From the NCBI GenBank assembly GCA_000955795.1, contig JYOB01000010.1:1-64000 (forward strand): DNA of 64,000 nucleotides, written 5' to 3'. Below are positions 56,036-64,000 of this stretch, piece by piece (position 1 is the first letter of the stretch; each line of letters starts with the position of its first letter). Origin of the DNA: Burkholderiaceae bacterium 26 (lineage in GTDB: Bacteria; Pseudomonadota; Gammaproteobacteria; Burkholderiales; Burkholderiaceae). The position numbers and the translations under genes were made by a program. The notes under the pieces are model-generated. The model searched no databases, had not been told where the DNA came from, and saw only the letters and a list, made by a program, of their open reading frames with translations.

Positions 56036-56914
56036 TTACGCTTGTTGCTTGGCGGCGGCCACTTGGGCAGCCACTTCAGCAGCGAAGTCGTCTTGCTTCT
56101 TCTCGATGCCCTCGCCCACCACGTACAACGTGAAAGCCTTCACGGTCGTGTTGGCAGCCTTGAGCATCTGCTCAACGGTCTGCTTGTCGTTCTTCACGAA
56201 CGGCTGGTTCAGCAGCGAGACTTCCTTTAGGTACTTCTGCACGCTGCCTTCCACCATCTTGGCAACGATTTCAGCCGGCTTGCCCGATTCGGCAGCCTTC
56301 TGCTCAGCAACGCTGCGCTCCTTGGCGACCAGCTCAGCCGGCACATCGTCAGCCGACAGCGACACCGGCTTCATAGCGGCAGCCTGCATTGCTGCGTCCT
56401 TGGCCGCCACTTCGTTGCCCTCGAATGCCACCATCACGCCAATGCGGGTGCCGTGCAGATACGAAGTCAGCTGGGTACCTTCGAAACGCTGGAAGCGGCG
56501 GATCGTCATGTTCTCGCCGATCTTGCCGATCAGGCGGGTACGCACGGCTTCAACCGTTTCGTCGCCGATCGACAGCGCCGACAGAGCAGCCACGTCAGCC
56601 GGGTTCTTCTGAGCGATCAGCTTGGCAACATCGTTCGTGAAGGCCAGGAAATCGTCGTTCTTCGAAACGAAGTCGGTTTCGCAGTTCACTTCGACCAGGG
56701 CGCCCGTGGTGCCCTCGACGAAAGCTGCAACCACGCCTTCAGCGGTGACGCGGCTCGAAGCCTTGCCGGCCTTGTTGCCCAACTTCACGCGCAGGATCTC
56801 TTCGGCCTTTTCCAGGTTGCCTTCGGCTTCGGTCAGGGCCTTCTTGCATTCCATCATCGGCGCGTCGGTCTTCGCGCGCAGCTCTGCAACCATGCTTGCG
56901 GTAATTGCCGCCAT
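56036..56914 (-). CDS. tsf: Elongation factor Ts
   Basis: A 292-residue EF-Tu nucleotide-exchange factor. [20 protein letters not shown] is the N-terminal UBA-like block with the conserved TDAPMM(E/D)CKKAL signature, followed by the two core subdomains; length is standard. AGGAG seven bases before the ATG at 56914 decides the start. It follows rpsB, but a terminator lies between them. Confidence 0.97.
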   Translation of the reverse strand: MAAITASMVAELRAKTDAPMMECKKALTEAEGNLEKAEEILRVKLGNKAGKASSRVTAEGVVAAFVEGTTGALVEVNCETDFVSKNDDFLAFTNDVAKLIAQKNPADVAALSALSIGDETVEAVRTRLIGKIGENMTIRRFQRFEGTQLTSYLHGTRIGVMVAFEGNEVAAKDAAMQAAAMKPVSLSADDVPAELVAKERSVAEQKAAESGKPAEIVAKMVEGSVQKYLKEVSLLNQPFVKNDKQTVEQMLKAANTTVKAFTLYVVGEGIEKKQDDFAAEVAAQVAAAKQQA

Positions 56915-57045
56915 TCTCATGCTCCTTGTTTCAGATCGTCGTCCGGTCGCAAGCGGATTCTTCGCCTCGCGCCGGCCTGTCGTCCGGGTTCCATCCGGCC
57001 GCCCCACGAAATACGACGCGCGTGGGACATCCGCATGACAAATTT

Positions 57046-57076
57046 CAAAAAAAAGGGGCGTTTGTTACGCGCCCCT
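57046..57076 (-). terminator. Intrinsic terminator between rpsB and tsf
   Basis: On the minus strand AGGGGCG and CGCCCCT pair around a 9-base loop and are followed by eight U residues. It would release part of the rpsB transcripts, giving more S2 than EF-Ts message. Confidence 0.85.
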
Positions 57077-57164
57077 GTCTGGCCATCGGCCCCGATGCGT
57101 TGCACCAGGTGCGGCCTGGCACGCGTCCCGCGCAATCAAGCCGCGGGCGCACGCCTTCTTGTCT

Positions 57165-57908
57165 TTAGCCTTCTTGGACTTCGACGAAGTCGTCGCCACC
57201 GCGAGCGGCTTCAACCACTTCCTGGACCGCGTTGGCGCGGCCTTCCAGGATCGCGTCGGCCACGCCGCGCACGTACAGTGCAACAGCCTTGCTCGAGTCG
57301 TCGTTACCCGGGATGACGTAGTCGATGCCTTCCGGCGAGTGGTTCGTGTCAACCACGCCGATCACCGGAATACCCAGCTTGGCTGCTTCGGTCACGGCAA
57401 TCTTGTGGTAGCCAACGTCCACCACGAAGATGGCGTCCGGAATGCCGCCCATGTCCTTGATGCCGCCAATGGACTTCACCAGCTTGTCCATTTCGCGCTC
57501 GAACATCAGCGCTTCCTTCTTGCTCATGGTTTCGGTCGCGCCGGCTTCCTTGGCGACTTCCATCTCCTTCAGGCGCTTGATCGAGGTCTTGACCGTCTTG
57601 AAGTTGGTCAGCATGCCGCCGAGCCAGCGGCTGTCGACGAACGGCATACCTGCGCGAGCCGCTTCTTCAGCCAGGATCTCGCGCGATTGACGCTTCGTGC
57701 CGACGAACAGAATGGTGCCCCGGTTGGCTGCCAGCTGGCGCACGTACTTCAGTGCGTCCTGGTACATCGGCAGCGTCTTTTCCAGGTTGATGATGTGAAT
57801 CTTGTTGCGATGGCCGAAGATGAAGGGGGCCATCTTGGGGTTCCAGAAGCGGGTCTGGTGGCCAAAGTGGACACCGGCTTCCAGCATTTCGCGCATGGTC
57901 ACGGACAT
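57165..57908 (-). CDS. rpsB: 30S ribosomal protein S2
   Basis: A 247-residue S2 protein. [20 protein letters not shown] is the canonical start, [13 protein letters not shown] follows, and the late [22 protein letters not shown] block is highly conserved. TTGGAG precedes the ATG at 57908. Transcription starts about 125 bases upstream from a TATAAT promoter, leaving a leader where S2 autoregulation usually acts. Confidence 0.98.
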   Translation of the reverse strand: MSVTMREMLEAGVHFGHQTRFWNPKMAPFIFGHRNKIHIINLEKTLPMYQDALKYVRQLAANRGTILFVGTKRQSREILAEEAARAGMPFVDSRWLGGMLTNFKTVKTSIKRLKEMEVAKEAGATETMSKKEALMFEREMDKLVKSIGGIKDMGGIPDAIFVVDVGYHKIAVTEAAKLGIPVIGVVDTNHSPEGIDYVIPGNDDSSKAVALYVRGVADAILEGRANAVQEVVEAARGGDDFVEVQEG

Positions 57909-58212
57909 GAAATTCTCCAATCGGGTTAGGTCTGAAGCCGCCTCAGACATCCGTTGCATGCGTTACGACGGACACCCGCGGTGAAGCGGCTCGCGATTTC
58001 AAGCGCCACCGGCCACACGACCAGCGACTGCTTAGCCAGCGATTATAGCGGCAAAAACCCAATTGACTCAAGACCTTCCGAGCATTCGCAGCAAACAGGC
58101 CGAGGCTGGCGCCCAGCGCCCGAAAACCCCGGCCGGGGCGCTTTGGTGCGATAATTCACGCTTTAGCCACGACGCGGCGCCTCGCGCGCCTGCGTGCAGA
58201 AAGAGTCACAGC
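57909..58212. other. Divergent rpsB/map intergenic region
   Basis: A 304-base stretch with no gene. It holds the rpsB leader (about 57909-58035), the rpsB promoter at 58042-58071, a hairpin with AGCGCCC/GGGCGCT arms at 58115-58142, and a GATAAT at 58150-58155 that may be the map -10. Confidence 0.6.
58042..58071 (-). promoter_or_regulatory. rpsB: rpsB promoter
   Basis: On the minus strand a perfect TATAAT (58042-58047) follows TTGAGT (58066-58071) with an 18-base spacer. Transcription would start near 58035. Confidence 0.75.
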
Positions 58213-59037
58213 ATGGCCGTTACCATTCACACCGCCGAAGACATTGCGCAAATGCGCGTAGCCTGCCGGCTTGCGTCCGAAGTTCTGGATTACATCACCC
58301 CGTTCGTAACGCCCGGCGTGACCACGGGCAAGCTGGACGAGCTCTGCCACGCCTACATGCGTGACGTGCAAGGCACGGTGCCGGCGCCGCTGAACTACGC
58401 CCCACCGGGCTATCCGCCCTTCCCGGCATCGATCTGCACGTCCGTCAACGATGTGATTTGCCACGGCATTCCGGGCGACAAGGTGCTCAAGAGCGGTGAC
58501 ATCGTCAATCTGGATATCACCGTCATCACCAAGGAAGGCTATTACGGCGACACCAGCCGCACCTTCGTCGTGGGCGAAGGATCGATCCTGGCCAAGCGCC
58601 TGACGCAGGTGACGTTCGAATGCATGTGGAAGGGCATCGCCGCGGTGCGTCCCGGCGCCCGCCTGGGCGACATCGGCCACGTGATCCAGCAACATGCTGA
58701 AGCCGCCGGCTATAGCGTGGTGCGCGAATATTGCGGCCACGGCATCGGCAAGAAATTCCACGAAGATCCGCAGATCCTGCACTACGGCCGCCCCGGCACC
58801 GGGATGGAACTGAAGGCCGGCATGATCTTCACGATTGAACCGATGATCAACGCGGGCAAGCGCGATATCCGGACGATGCCCGACCAGTGGACGGTCAAGA
58901 CACGCGATCGCAGCCTGTCGGCGCAGTGGGAACATACGCTTCTGGTGACGGAAACCGGCCACGAAGTGCTGACCGTGTCGGCGTTGACGCCGCCGGCACC
59001 GGAATTCGTACACGAAGGCGCGCCGGCCACGGCCTGA
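58213..59037 (+). CDS. map: Methionine aminopeptidase type I
   Basis: A 274-residue enzyme removing initiator methionine. All metal ligands are visible: aspartates in IVNLDITV and YYGDTSRTFV, histidine in YCGHGIGKKFHEDP, and glutamates in IFTIEPM and QWEHTLLVT. I start at 58213 (MAVTIHTAED); the frame is open further upstream but into the promoter region. It is divergent from rpsB and upstream of glnD, a conserved arrangement. Confidence 0.96.
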   Translation: MAVTIHTAEDIAQMRVACRLASEVLDYITPFVTPGVTTGKLDELCHAYMRDVQGTVPAPLNYAPPGYPPFPASICTSVNDVICHGIPGDKVLKSGDIVNLDITVITKEGYYGDTSRTFVVGEGSILAKRLTQVTFECMWKGIAAVRPGARLGDIGHVIQQHAEAAGYSVVREYCGHGIGKKFHEDPQILHYGRPGTGMELKAGMIFTIEPMINAGKRDIRTMPDQWTVKTRDRSLSAQWEHTLLVTETGHEVLTVSALTPPAPEFVHEGAPATA

Positions 59038-59111
59038 TCCTCGCGGGCGAGCCGCACCGTCAGCGGCAGCACCGTCGCGCTGATCTCGCTTCGCACCGGC
59101 TCAACTCTTGC

Positions 59112-59140
59112 AGCGACCGGCTCATTCCGGTCGCTGTTTC
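59112..59140 (+). terminator. Terminator-like hairpin between map and glnD
   Basis: AGCGACCGG and CCGGTCGCT form a perfect 9-bp stem with a 6-base loop, followed by GTTTCATT. The T-run is short. It lies just before the glnD start, so it may partly separate the two genes. Confidence 0.55.
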
Positions 59141-59155
59141 ATTCACGCTCCACTC

Positions 59156-61744
59156 ATGCCCTCCGCTGCTGCTGCCCCTGCCGAAGAAGCCCATCCGCGC
59201 GACGCCCTGAAAGCTGAGCGCGCACACCTGTTCGCGCAGTTCGACCAGCACGCCAACGTTCAGCAACTCGTGACCAAGCTGGCGCGCGCGGTGGACCGTG
59301 CGCTGGCGCGGCTCTGGCAGGAAGAGCAGATGCCTGCCACCTGCGCGCTGATTGCCGTGGGCGGCTACGGGCGCGGCGAGCTGTTTCCGCATTCCGATGT
59401 GGACATCCTCCTGTTGCTGCCGGGCGCCGCAGACAAGGCATTGGAGGCCCGGCTAGAGGCCTTCATCGGCCGCTGTTGGGACATGGGGCTGGATATCGGC
59501 TCGTCGGTGCGCACGGTCGACGAATGCATCAATGAAGCCGCACAGGACGTCACGGTACGCACGTCGTTGCTGGAAGCGCGTCTGCTGACCGGCGACGAAG
59601 GCCTGTACCGGACGTTTGAGACGCACTATCAAGGCCACCTCGACGCGGCAGATTTCTTCCAGTCGAAACTGCTGGAAATGCGCCAGCGGCATGCCAAGTA
59701 TCAGGACACGCCATACTCGCTTGAACCGAACTGCAAGGAAAGCCCTGGCGGCCTGCGTGATCTGCAGGTGATTCTGTGGATGACGCGCGCGGCCGGTTTC
59801 GGTTCGAGCTGGAATGAGCTGCTTGCCAACGGCCTGCTCACGCGCCGTGAAGCGCAGGAGTTGACCAGCAACGAGCGCCTGCTCAAAACCGTGCGGGCGC
59901 GCCTGCACCTGCTGGCCGGGCGTCGGCAGGACGTCTTGGTGTTCGACCTGCAGACGCAACTGGCCGAGTCGTTCGGCTACCGTCCGACCACCGCCAAGCG
60001 CGCGAGCGAACAGCTCATGCGCCGCTATTACTGGGTAGCCAAGGCCGTCACGCAGCTCAATACCGTGGTGCTGCAGAACATCGAAGCGAAGCTGTTCCCG
60101 AGCGAGCTGGGCATCACGCGCAAGATCAACGACCGCTTTGTCGAACGGCAAGGCATGCTCGAAATTGCCGATGCCGATCTCTACCAGCGCGAGCCGACGG
60201 CCATTCTTGAAACGTTCCTGCTGTACGAGCAGACGCGAGGCATCAAGGGATTGGCAGCCAGCACAATGCGCGCGCTCTATAACGCGCGGACGTTGATGGA
60301 TGCCAAGTGGCGCAAGGATCCGGCCAATCGCGCGCTGTTCCTGTCGATCCTGCAGCAGCCGCAGGGCATCACACACGCCCTGCGCCTGATGAACCAGACC
60401 AGCGTGCTCGGCCGCTACCTGGTCAACTTCCGCCGCATCGTCGGGCAGATGCAGCACGACCTGTTTCACGTCTACACGGTCGATCAGCACATCCTGATGG
60501 TGGTGCGCAACATCCGCCGCTTCGCCATCGTCGAGCACACGCACGAGTTTCCGTTCTGCAGCCAGTTGATGGCGAACTTCGACAAGCCGTGGGTGCTGAC
60601 CGTGGCCGCGCTGTTCCATGACATTGCGAAAGGACGCGGCGGCGACCACTCCGTGCTCGGCATGTCCGACGCGCGGCGCTTCTGCAAGGAACACGGCATC
60701 GCCAAGGAAGACGCCGACCTGGTCGTCTGGCTCGTCGAACACCACCTGACCATGAGCCAGGTCGCTCAGAAGCAGGACCTGGGCGATCCGGAAGTCATCC
60801 GTCATTTCGCCGATCTGGTTGGTACCGAGCGTCGGTTGACCGCGCTGTATCTGCTGACCGTTGCCGACATCCGTGGCACCAGCCCGAAAGTGTGGAACGC
60901 CTGGAAGGGCAAGCTGCTGGAAGACCTGTATCGCATGACGCTGCGCGTGCTCGGCGGTGCCACCACCGACCCGCACGCCGTGCTCGAAGGCCGCAAGGAA
61001 GAAGCGCGCGCCCTGCTGCGCCTGGCCGCACTGGACGACACCGCGCACGAGGCGCTATGGAAACAGCTCGACGTGGGCGTGTTCCTGCGCCACGACGCGC
61101 GCGACATCGCCTGGTTCACGCGGCACTTCTACAACCGCGTCGACACCACGATCCCCATCGTGCGTGCGCGCATTTCCCCGGCGGGCGTCGGCCTGCAGGT
61201 GGCGGTGTACTCGCCGGATCGGCCCGATCTGTTCGCGCGCATCTGCGGCTACTTCGAGCGCAAGAGCCTGACGATTCTGGACGCCAAGATCCACACCACC
61301 AAACACGGCTATGCGCTCGACACCTTCCAGGTGGCCGACCCCAGCAGCGGCTTGGTGGAGCCCGGGCATTACCGCGACATCATCACGCTGGTCGAACACG
61401 AACTGGCTGAACAGATCTCGCGCGAAACCGCCCTGCCCGAGCCGCCGCGTGGGCGCATCTCGCGCCAGTCGCGCAGCTTCCCGATCAAGCCTCGCGTCGA
61501 CCTGCGCGCGGACGAGCGCGGCCAGTATTACCTGCTCTCCATTTCTGCGACAGACCGCACCGGTCTGCTCTACGCGATTGCCCGCGTGCTCGCGCACCGT
61601 CGCGTGTCGGTGCACACCGCGCGTATCAACACGCTCGGCGAGCGCGTGGAAGACATCTTCCTGGTCGACGGCACCCGCCTGACCCAGGACAACAAACTGC
61701 AGCTCGAGCTTGAAAGCGAGCTGCTTGATGCGCTCGCCATCTGA
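59156..61744 (+). CDS. glnD: PII uridylyltransferase / uridylyl-removing enzyme
   Basis: An 862-residue nitrogen sensor that uridylylates PII when glutamine is low. The nucleotidyltransferase site is [19 protein letters not shown] near 75-93. The HD hydrolase domain has [16 protein letters not shown] near 485-500. Two ACT domains (from about 685 and 795) bind glutamine at the C-terminus. Length is standard. I start at 59156 (MPSAAAAP); an in-frame ATG at 59108 would overlap the hairpin. Confidence 0.96.
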   Translation: MPSAAAAPAEEAHPRDALKAERAHLFAQFDQHANVQQLVTKLARAVDRALARLWQEEQMPATCALIAVGGYGRGELFPHSDVDILLLLPGAADKALEARLEAFIGRCWDMGLDIGSSVRTVDECINEAAQDVTVRTSLLEARLLTGDEGLYRTFETHYQGHLDAADFFQSKLLEMRQRHAKYQDTPYSLEPNCKESPGGLRDLQVILWMTRAAGFGSSWNELLANGLLTRREAQELTSNERLLKTVRARLHLLAGRRQDVLVFDLQTQLAESFGYRPTTAKRASEQLMRRYYWVAKAVTQLNTVVLQNIEAKLFPSELGITRKINDRFVERQGMLEIADADLYQREPTAILETFLLYEQTRGIKGLAASTMRALYNARTLMDAKWRKDPANRALFLSILQQPQGITHALRLMNQTSVLGRYLVNFRRIVGQMQHDLFHVYTVDQHILMVVRNIRRFAIVEHTHEFPFCSQLMANFDKPWVLTVAALFHDIAKGRGGDHSVLGMSDARRFCKEHGIAKEDADLVVWLVEHHLTMSQVAQKQDLGDPEVIRHFADLVGTERRLTALYLLTVADIRGTSPKVWNAWKGKLLEDLYRMTLRVLGGATTDPHAVLEGRKEEARALLRLAALDDTAHEALWKQLDVGVFLRHDARDIAWFTRHFYNRVDTTIPIVRARISPAGVGLQVAVYSPDRPDLFARICGYFERKSLTILDAKIHTTKHGYALDTFQVADPSSGLVEPGHYRDIITLVEHELAEQISRETALPEPPRGRISRQSRSFPIKPRVDLRADERGQYYLLSISATDRTGLLYAIARVLAHRRVSVHTARINTLGERVEDIFLVDGTRLTQDNKLQLELESELLDALAI

Positions 61745-61769
61745 GCGCCAGCCTTACCGGTCTAGATTC

Positions 61770-63791
61770 ATGACTACCGATTCCGATGATTTCCCCGGCG
61801 ACGACGACAAGCGCGGCGCCAGCGACCCGACTCAGCGCGCGACCCGCCCGGGCAAGCGCGCCACGCTCGGCGTGCGCCGCGACGACGAAGGTAATGCCGT
61901 ACGTTCCACGGGCAAGCCGCTGCGCTCGTCTGACCTGAACCGCGAGCGCCAGCCGCTGCGCCCGTCGCAGCGCCGCCCCAAGCCGGAAGAAGGTGCCGGT
62001 AAGCCGCCGCGCCCCGCACGCCCTCCGCGCCGCGACGACGACGGCCAGACGCGCGACGCCAAGCCGCGCCGCGTACAAGGCGATCGCCCACCGCGACGCT
62101 TTGATGACGAACGTCCTCCGCGTCGATTCAACGACGACCAGCGCCCGCCCCGTCGCGCTGACGACGAGCGCCCGCCGCGACGCTTCGAAGATCGGCCACC
62201 TCGTCGGTCCGACGACGAACGTCCTCCGCGACGTTTCGACGATGAACGTCCACCGCGCCGGTTCAACGACGATCAGCGCCCGCCCCGTCGATTCGATGAA
62301 GAACGCCCGCGCCGCTATGGCGACGATCAACGCGCGCCGCGTCGTGATGGCGACCAACGTCCTCCACAACGCTTTGACGATGAGCGCCCTCCGCGCCGCT
62401 ACGGTGACGACCAACGCCCGCCACGCCGATTCGACGACGAGCAACGCCCGCCGCGCAAGTTCGGCGACGATCAACGGCCGCCCCGTCGTTTCGACGACGA
62501 ACGCCCGCGACGCTATGGCGATGATCAACGCGCGCCCCGTCGTGAGGGCGACCAACGCCCCCCGCGACGCTACGGTGACGACCAGCGTCCGCCACGCCGA
62601 TTCGACGACGAGCAACGCCCGCCGCGCAAGTTCGGCGACGACCAACGGCCGCCCCGTCGTTTCGACGACGAACGCCCGCGACGCTATGGCGATGATCAAC
62701 GCGCGCCCCGTCGTGAGGGTGACCAACGTCCGCCGCGTCGCTTTGACGATGAGCGTCCGCCGCGCCGGTACGGTGACGACCAACGTCCGCCACGCCGATT
62801 CGACGATGAGCAACGGCCGCCGCGGCGCTATGGCGACGATCAACGCGCTCCGCGCCGTGAGGGCGATCAACGTCCTCCGCGTCGTTTTGACAATGATCGC
62901 CCGCCACGCCGCTTTGAAGATCGTCCAGCCCGTCCGCAACGGCCCGAGCGTGAACGCGAGGAACGCGCTCCGCGCCATGCTGAAGAGCGGGCACCCCGTC
63001 AGGCACCGGAAACCGAATCGAGCGGGTTGGTCCGTCTGTCCAAGCGCATGTCCGAACTGGGTCTGTGTTCGCGCCGCGAGGCCGATGAATGGATTCCGCG
63101 CGGCTGGGTGCTGGTGGATGGCGAGCCGGTCACCGAACTTGGATCGCGCGTCAAGCCGGATGCGATCATCGAAATCCATCAGTCGGCGCGCTCCGAGCAA
63201 GGCGAGCGCGTGACTGTGCTGATGCACAAGCCGGTCGGCTACGTGTCGGGCCAGGCAGAAGACGGCTATCAGCCTGCCGTTTCGCTATTCGTGCCGGAAA
63301 ACCAGTGGGAAGCCGATCCCACCCGCAAGCGCTTCGCGCCTTGGCAACGCCGGGCGTTGGCGCCAGCCGGCCGACTGGATATCGACTCCACAGGCTTGCT
63401 GGTGTTGACGCAGGACGGCCGCGTGGCGCGCCACCTGATCGGCGAGGATTCGACGGTCGAGAAGGAATACCTGGTGCGCGTGGTGTGGGATTCGCCGAAC
63501 GGCCTAGTTGAGCGCGACATCTCCAAGGTCTTCCCGGAAGAGTTGATGGAGAAGCTGCGCTTTGGCCTGTCGCTCGACGGCGAAGAACTGAAGCCCGCGA
63601 AGGTGAGCTGGCAGAACGAAGAGCAGCTGCGTTTTGTGCTGCGCGAAGGCAAGAAACGCCAGATCCGCCGCATGTGCGAACAGGTGGGACTGGAGGTGGT
63701 GGGCCTCAAGCGCATCCGCATGGGCAGCATCGTGCTGGGCGACCTGCCGGTCGGCCAGTGGCGCTTCCTGGGGCCGTTCGAGAAGTTCTGA
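61770..63791 (+). CDS. rluB: 23S rRNA pseudouridine synthase RluB with long N-terminal repeat extension
   Basis: A 673-residue protein. Residues 1-90 are charged and disordered. Residues about 100-400 are a low-complexity tract of units such as RPPRRFDDE, RPPRRYGDDQ and RAPRREGDQ. The enzyme begins near 425: an S4 domain (RLSKRMSELGLCSRREADEW), then the RsuA/RluB catalytic domain with the aspartate in APAGRLDIDSTGLLVLT and the GKKRQIRRMCEQVGLEV block. Typical RluB proteins are 250-300 residues, with betaproteobacterial forms carrying variable basic extensions. The tract should bind RNA. It lies 25 bases after glnD. Confidence 0.9.
   Translation: MTTDSDDFPGDDDKRGASDPTQRATRPGKRATLGVRRDDEGNAVRSTGKPLRSSDLNRERQPLRPSQRRPKPEEGAGKPPRPARPPRRDDDGQTRDAKPRRVQGDRPPRRFDDERPPRRFNDDQRPPRRADDERPPRRFEDRPPRRSDDERPPRRFDDERPPRRFNDDQRPPRRFDEERPRRYGDDQRAPRRDGDQRPPQRFDDERPPRRYGDDQRPPRRFDDEQRPPRKFGDDQRPPRRFDDERPRRYGDDQRAPRREGDQRPPRRYGDDQRPPRRFDDEQRPPRKFGDDQRPPRRFDDERPRRYGDDQRAPRREGDQRPPRRFDDERPPRRYGDDQRPPRRFDDEQRPPRRYGDDQRAPRREGDQRPPRRFDNDRPPRRFEDRPARPQRPEREREERAPRHAEERAPRQAPETESSGLVRLSKRMSELGLCSRREADEWIPRGWVLVDGEPVTELGSRVKPDAIIEIHQSARSEQGERVTVLMHKPVGYVSGQAEDGYQPAVSLFVPENQWEADPTRKRFAPWQRRALAPAGRLDIDSTGLLVLTQDGRVARHLIGEDSTVEKEYLVRVVWDSPNGLVERDISKVFPEELMEKLRFGLSLDGEELKPAKVSWQNEEQLRFVLREGKKRQIRRMCEQVGLEVVGLKRIRMGSIVLGDLPVGQWRFLGPFEKF
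62400..62820 (+). repeat. rluB: 171-bp tandem repeat inside rluB
   Basis: Similar DNA blocks start at TACGGTGACGACCA at 62400, 62571 and 62769. The first two are 171 bases (57 codons) apart and nearly identical. The third is spaced 198 bases, one 27-base unit more. Smaller 24-30-base units fill 62090-62930. All spacings are multiples of three, so length changes keep the frame. Confidence 0.85.
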
Positions 63792-63811
63792 GGGTGCCCT
63801 CTGCCCCAAAG

Positions 63812-63853
63812 AAAAAAAACCGGTCAACGCATTGCGCGCTGACCGGTTTTTTT
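63812..63853. terminator. Bidirectional terminator after rluB
   Basis: ACCGGTCA (63819-63826) pairs with TGACCGGT (63840-63847), with eight A before and seven T after the stem. It serves rluB and the minus-strand gene ending at 63870. Confidence 0.9.
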
Positions 63854-63869
63854 ATGTCTGCCGTCTAGG

Positions 63870-64000
63870 TTACAGACGCGGAGCCTGGCACGCGGCCCCC
63901 GCGGTGTTGGCCGATGCGGGCATGCCAAACACCGCTTGCGCCCCGCAGCGCGAGCCGAACATCTTCGCCTGGTCGTGGCCCACGCCAACCACTTCGTGCG
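63870..64000 (-). CDS. C-terminal fragment of an unrecognised protein
   Basis: The last 42 codons of a minus-strand gene are present; the start lies beyond the window. The end reads HEVVGVGHDQAKMFGSRCGA and then continues to CQAPRL with a TAA stop. Two cysteines 20 residues apart could form a disulfide in a secreted protein, but too little is visible to name a family. The bidirectional terminator just downstream supports a real gene end here. Confidence 0.55.
   Translation of the reverse strand, partial: HEVVGVGHDQAKMFGSRCGAQAVFGMPASANTAGAACQAPRL

Noticed and set aside
62090-62930. Regular 24-30-base repeats resembling a CRISPR array
   Set aside because: The repeats are contiguous and in frame with rluB, with no unique spacers and no cas genes nearby; they encode the RPPRR-type protein repeats.
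61626-63227. Very long minus-strand open frame opposite rluB, rich in Arg, Thr and Ala repeats
   Set aside because: It is the mirror of the repetitive rluB tract. GC-rich repeats with few A/T-rich codons stay open on both strands, and no ribosome site or domain supports it.

Overview
The window is high-GC betaproteobacterial DNA. It looks like the main chromosome of a Ralstonia-type organism (Burkholderiaceae). The main reason is the long conserved block lpxB-lpxA-fabZ-lpxD-skp-bamA-rseP-dxr-cdsA-uppS-frr-pyrH-tsf-rpsB followed divergently by map-glnD-rluB, together with ppsA/ppsR, guaB/guaA and the ratA-rnfH/smpB arrangement. The genus is inferred from gene order and protein style; no rRNA or tRNA gene is visible to confirm it.

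Region 1 (1-14 kb) is a sugar-catabolic locus. A minus-strand run of ten genes reads, from 8889 down to 1: ribose-type ABC ATPase, permease, periplasmic binding protein, 2-keto-3-deoxy-L-fuconate dehydrogenase, FAH-family hydrolase, L-fuconate dehydratase, lactonase, SDR sugar dehydrogenase, mutarotase, and the start of an outer-membrane porin. This is a complete non-phosphorylative L-fucose route to pyruvate and lactate, with its own uptake system. A divergent FadR-type regulator (9136-9843) is followed by an L-galactonate dehydrogenase-like enzyme, a tagaturonate reductase-like enzyme and altronate dehydratase. Similar palindromes lie on both sides of the regulator, which suggests that the two arms form one regulon.

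Region 2 (14-20.5 kb) holds small accessory genes: DUF2182 and DUF899 proteins, an unusual regulator with two DNA-binding domains, a beta-propeller protein, a MarR-membrane protein-MFS unit with a long operator, a cold-shock protein, and a small CxxC protein.

Region 3 (20.7-25.9 kb) looks like an inserted catabolic cassette: a 2-hydroxyacid dehydrogenase facing an SDR-MFS transporter-VOC-HTH/citrate-synthase fusion operon. A matched pair of operator-like repeats sits in the divergent promoter region. Its substrate is unknown, and I consider it the least understood system in the window.

Region 4 (26-43 kb) is mostly housekeeping: guaA, guaB, an EamA transporter, rnfH/ratA, smpB, an SPFH/NfeD pair, and ppsA facing its regulator ppsR. 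It also contains a three-gene operon (M24 peptidase-like protein, an EphD-like alpha/beta hydrolase-SDR fusion, a PF10118-type hydrolase).

Region 5 (42-64 kb) is the envelope and translation block: lipid A synthesis, outer-membrane assembly, isoprenoid and CDP-DAG synthesis, ribosome recycling, UMP kinase, EF-Ts and S2. On the other strand are map, glnD and an rluB whose N-terminus is a long Arg/Pro/Asp-rich repeat tract. The window ends inside an unrecognised minus-strand gene.
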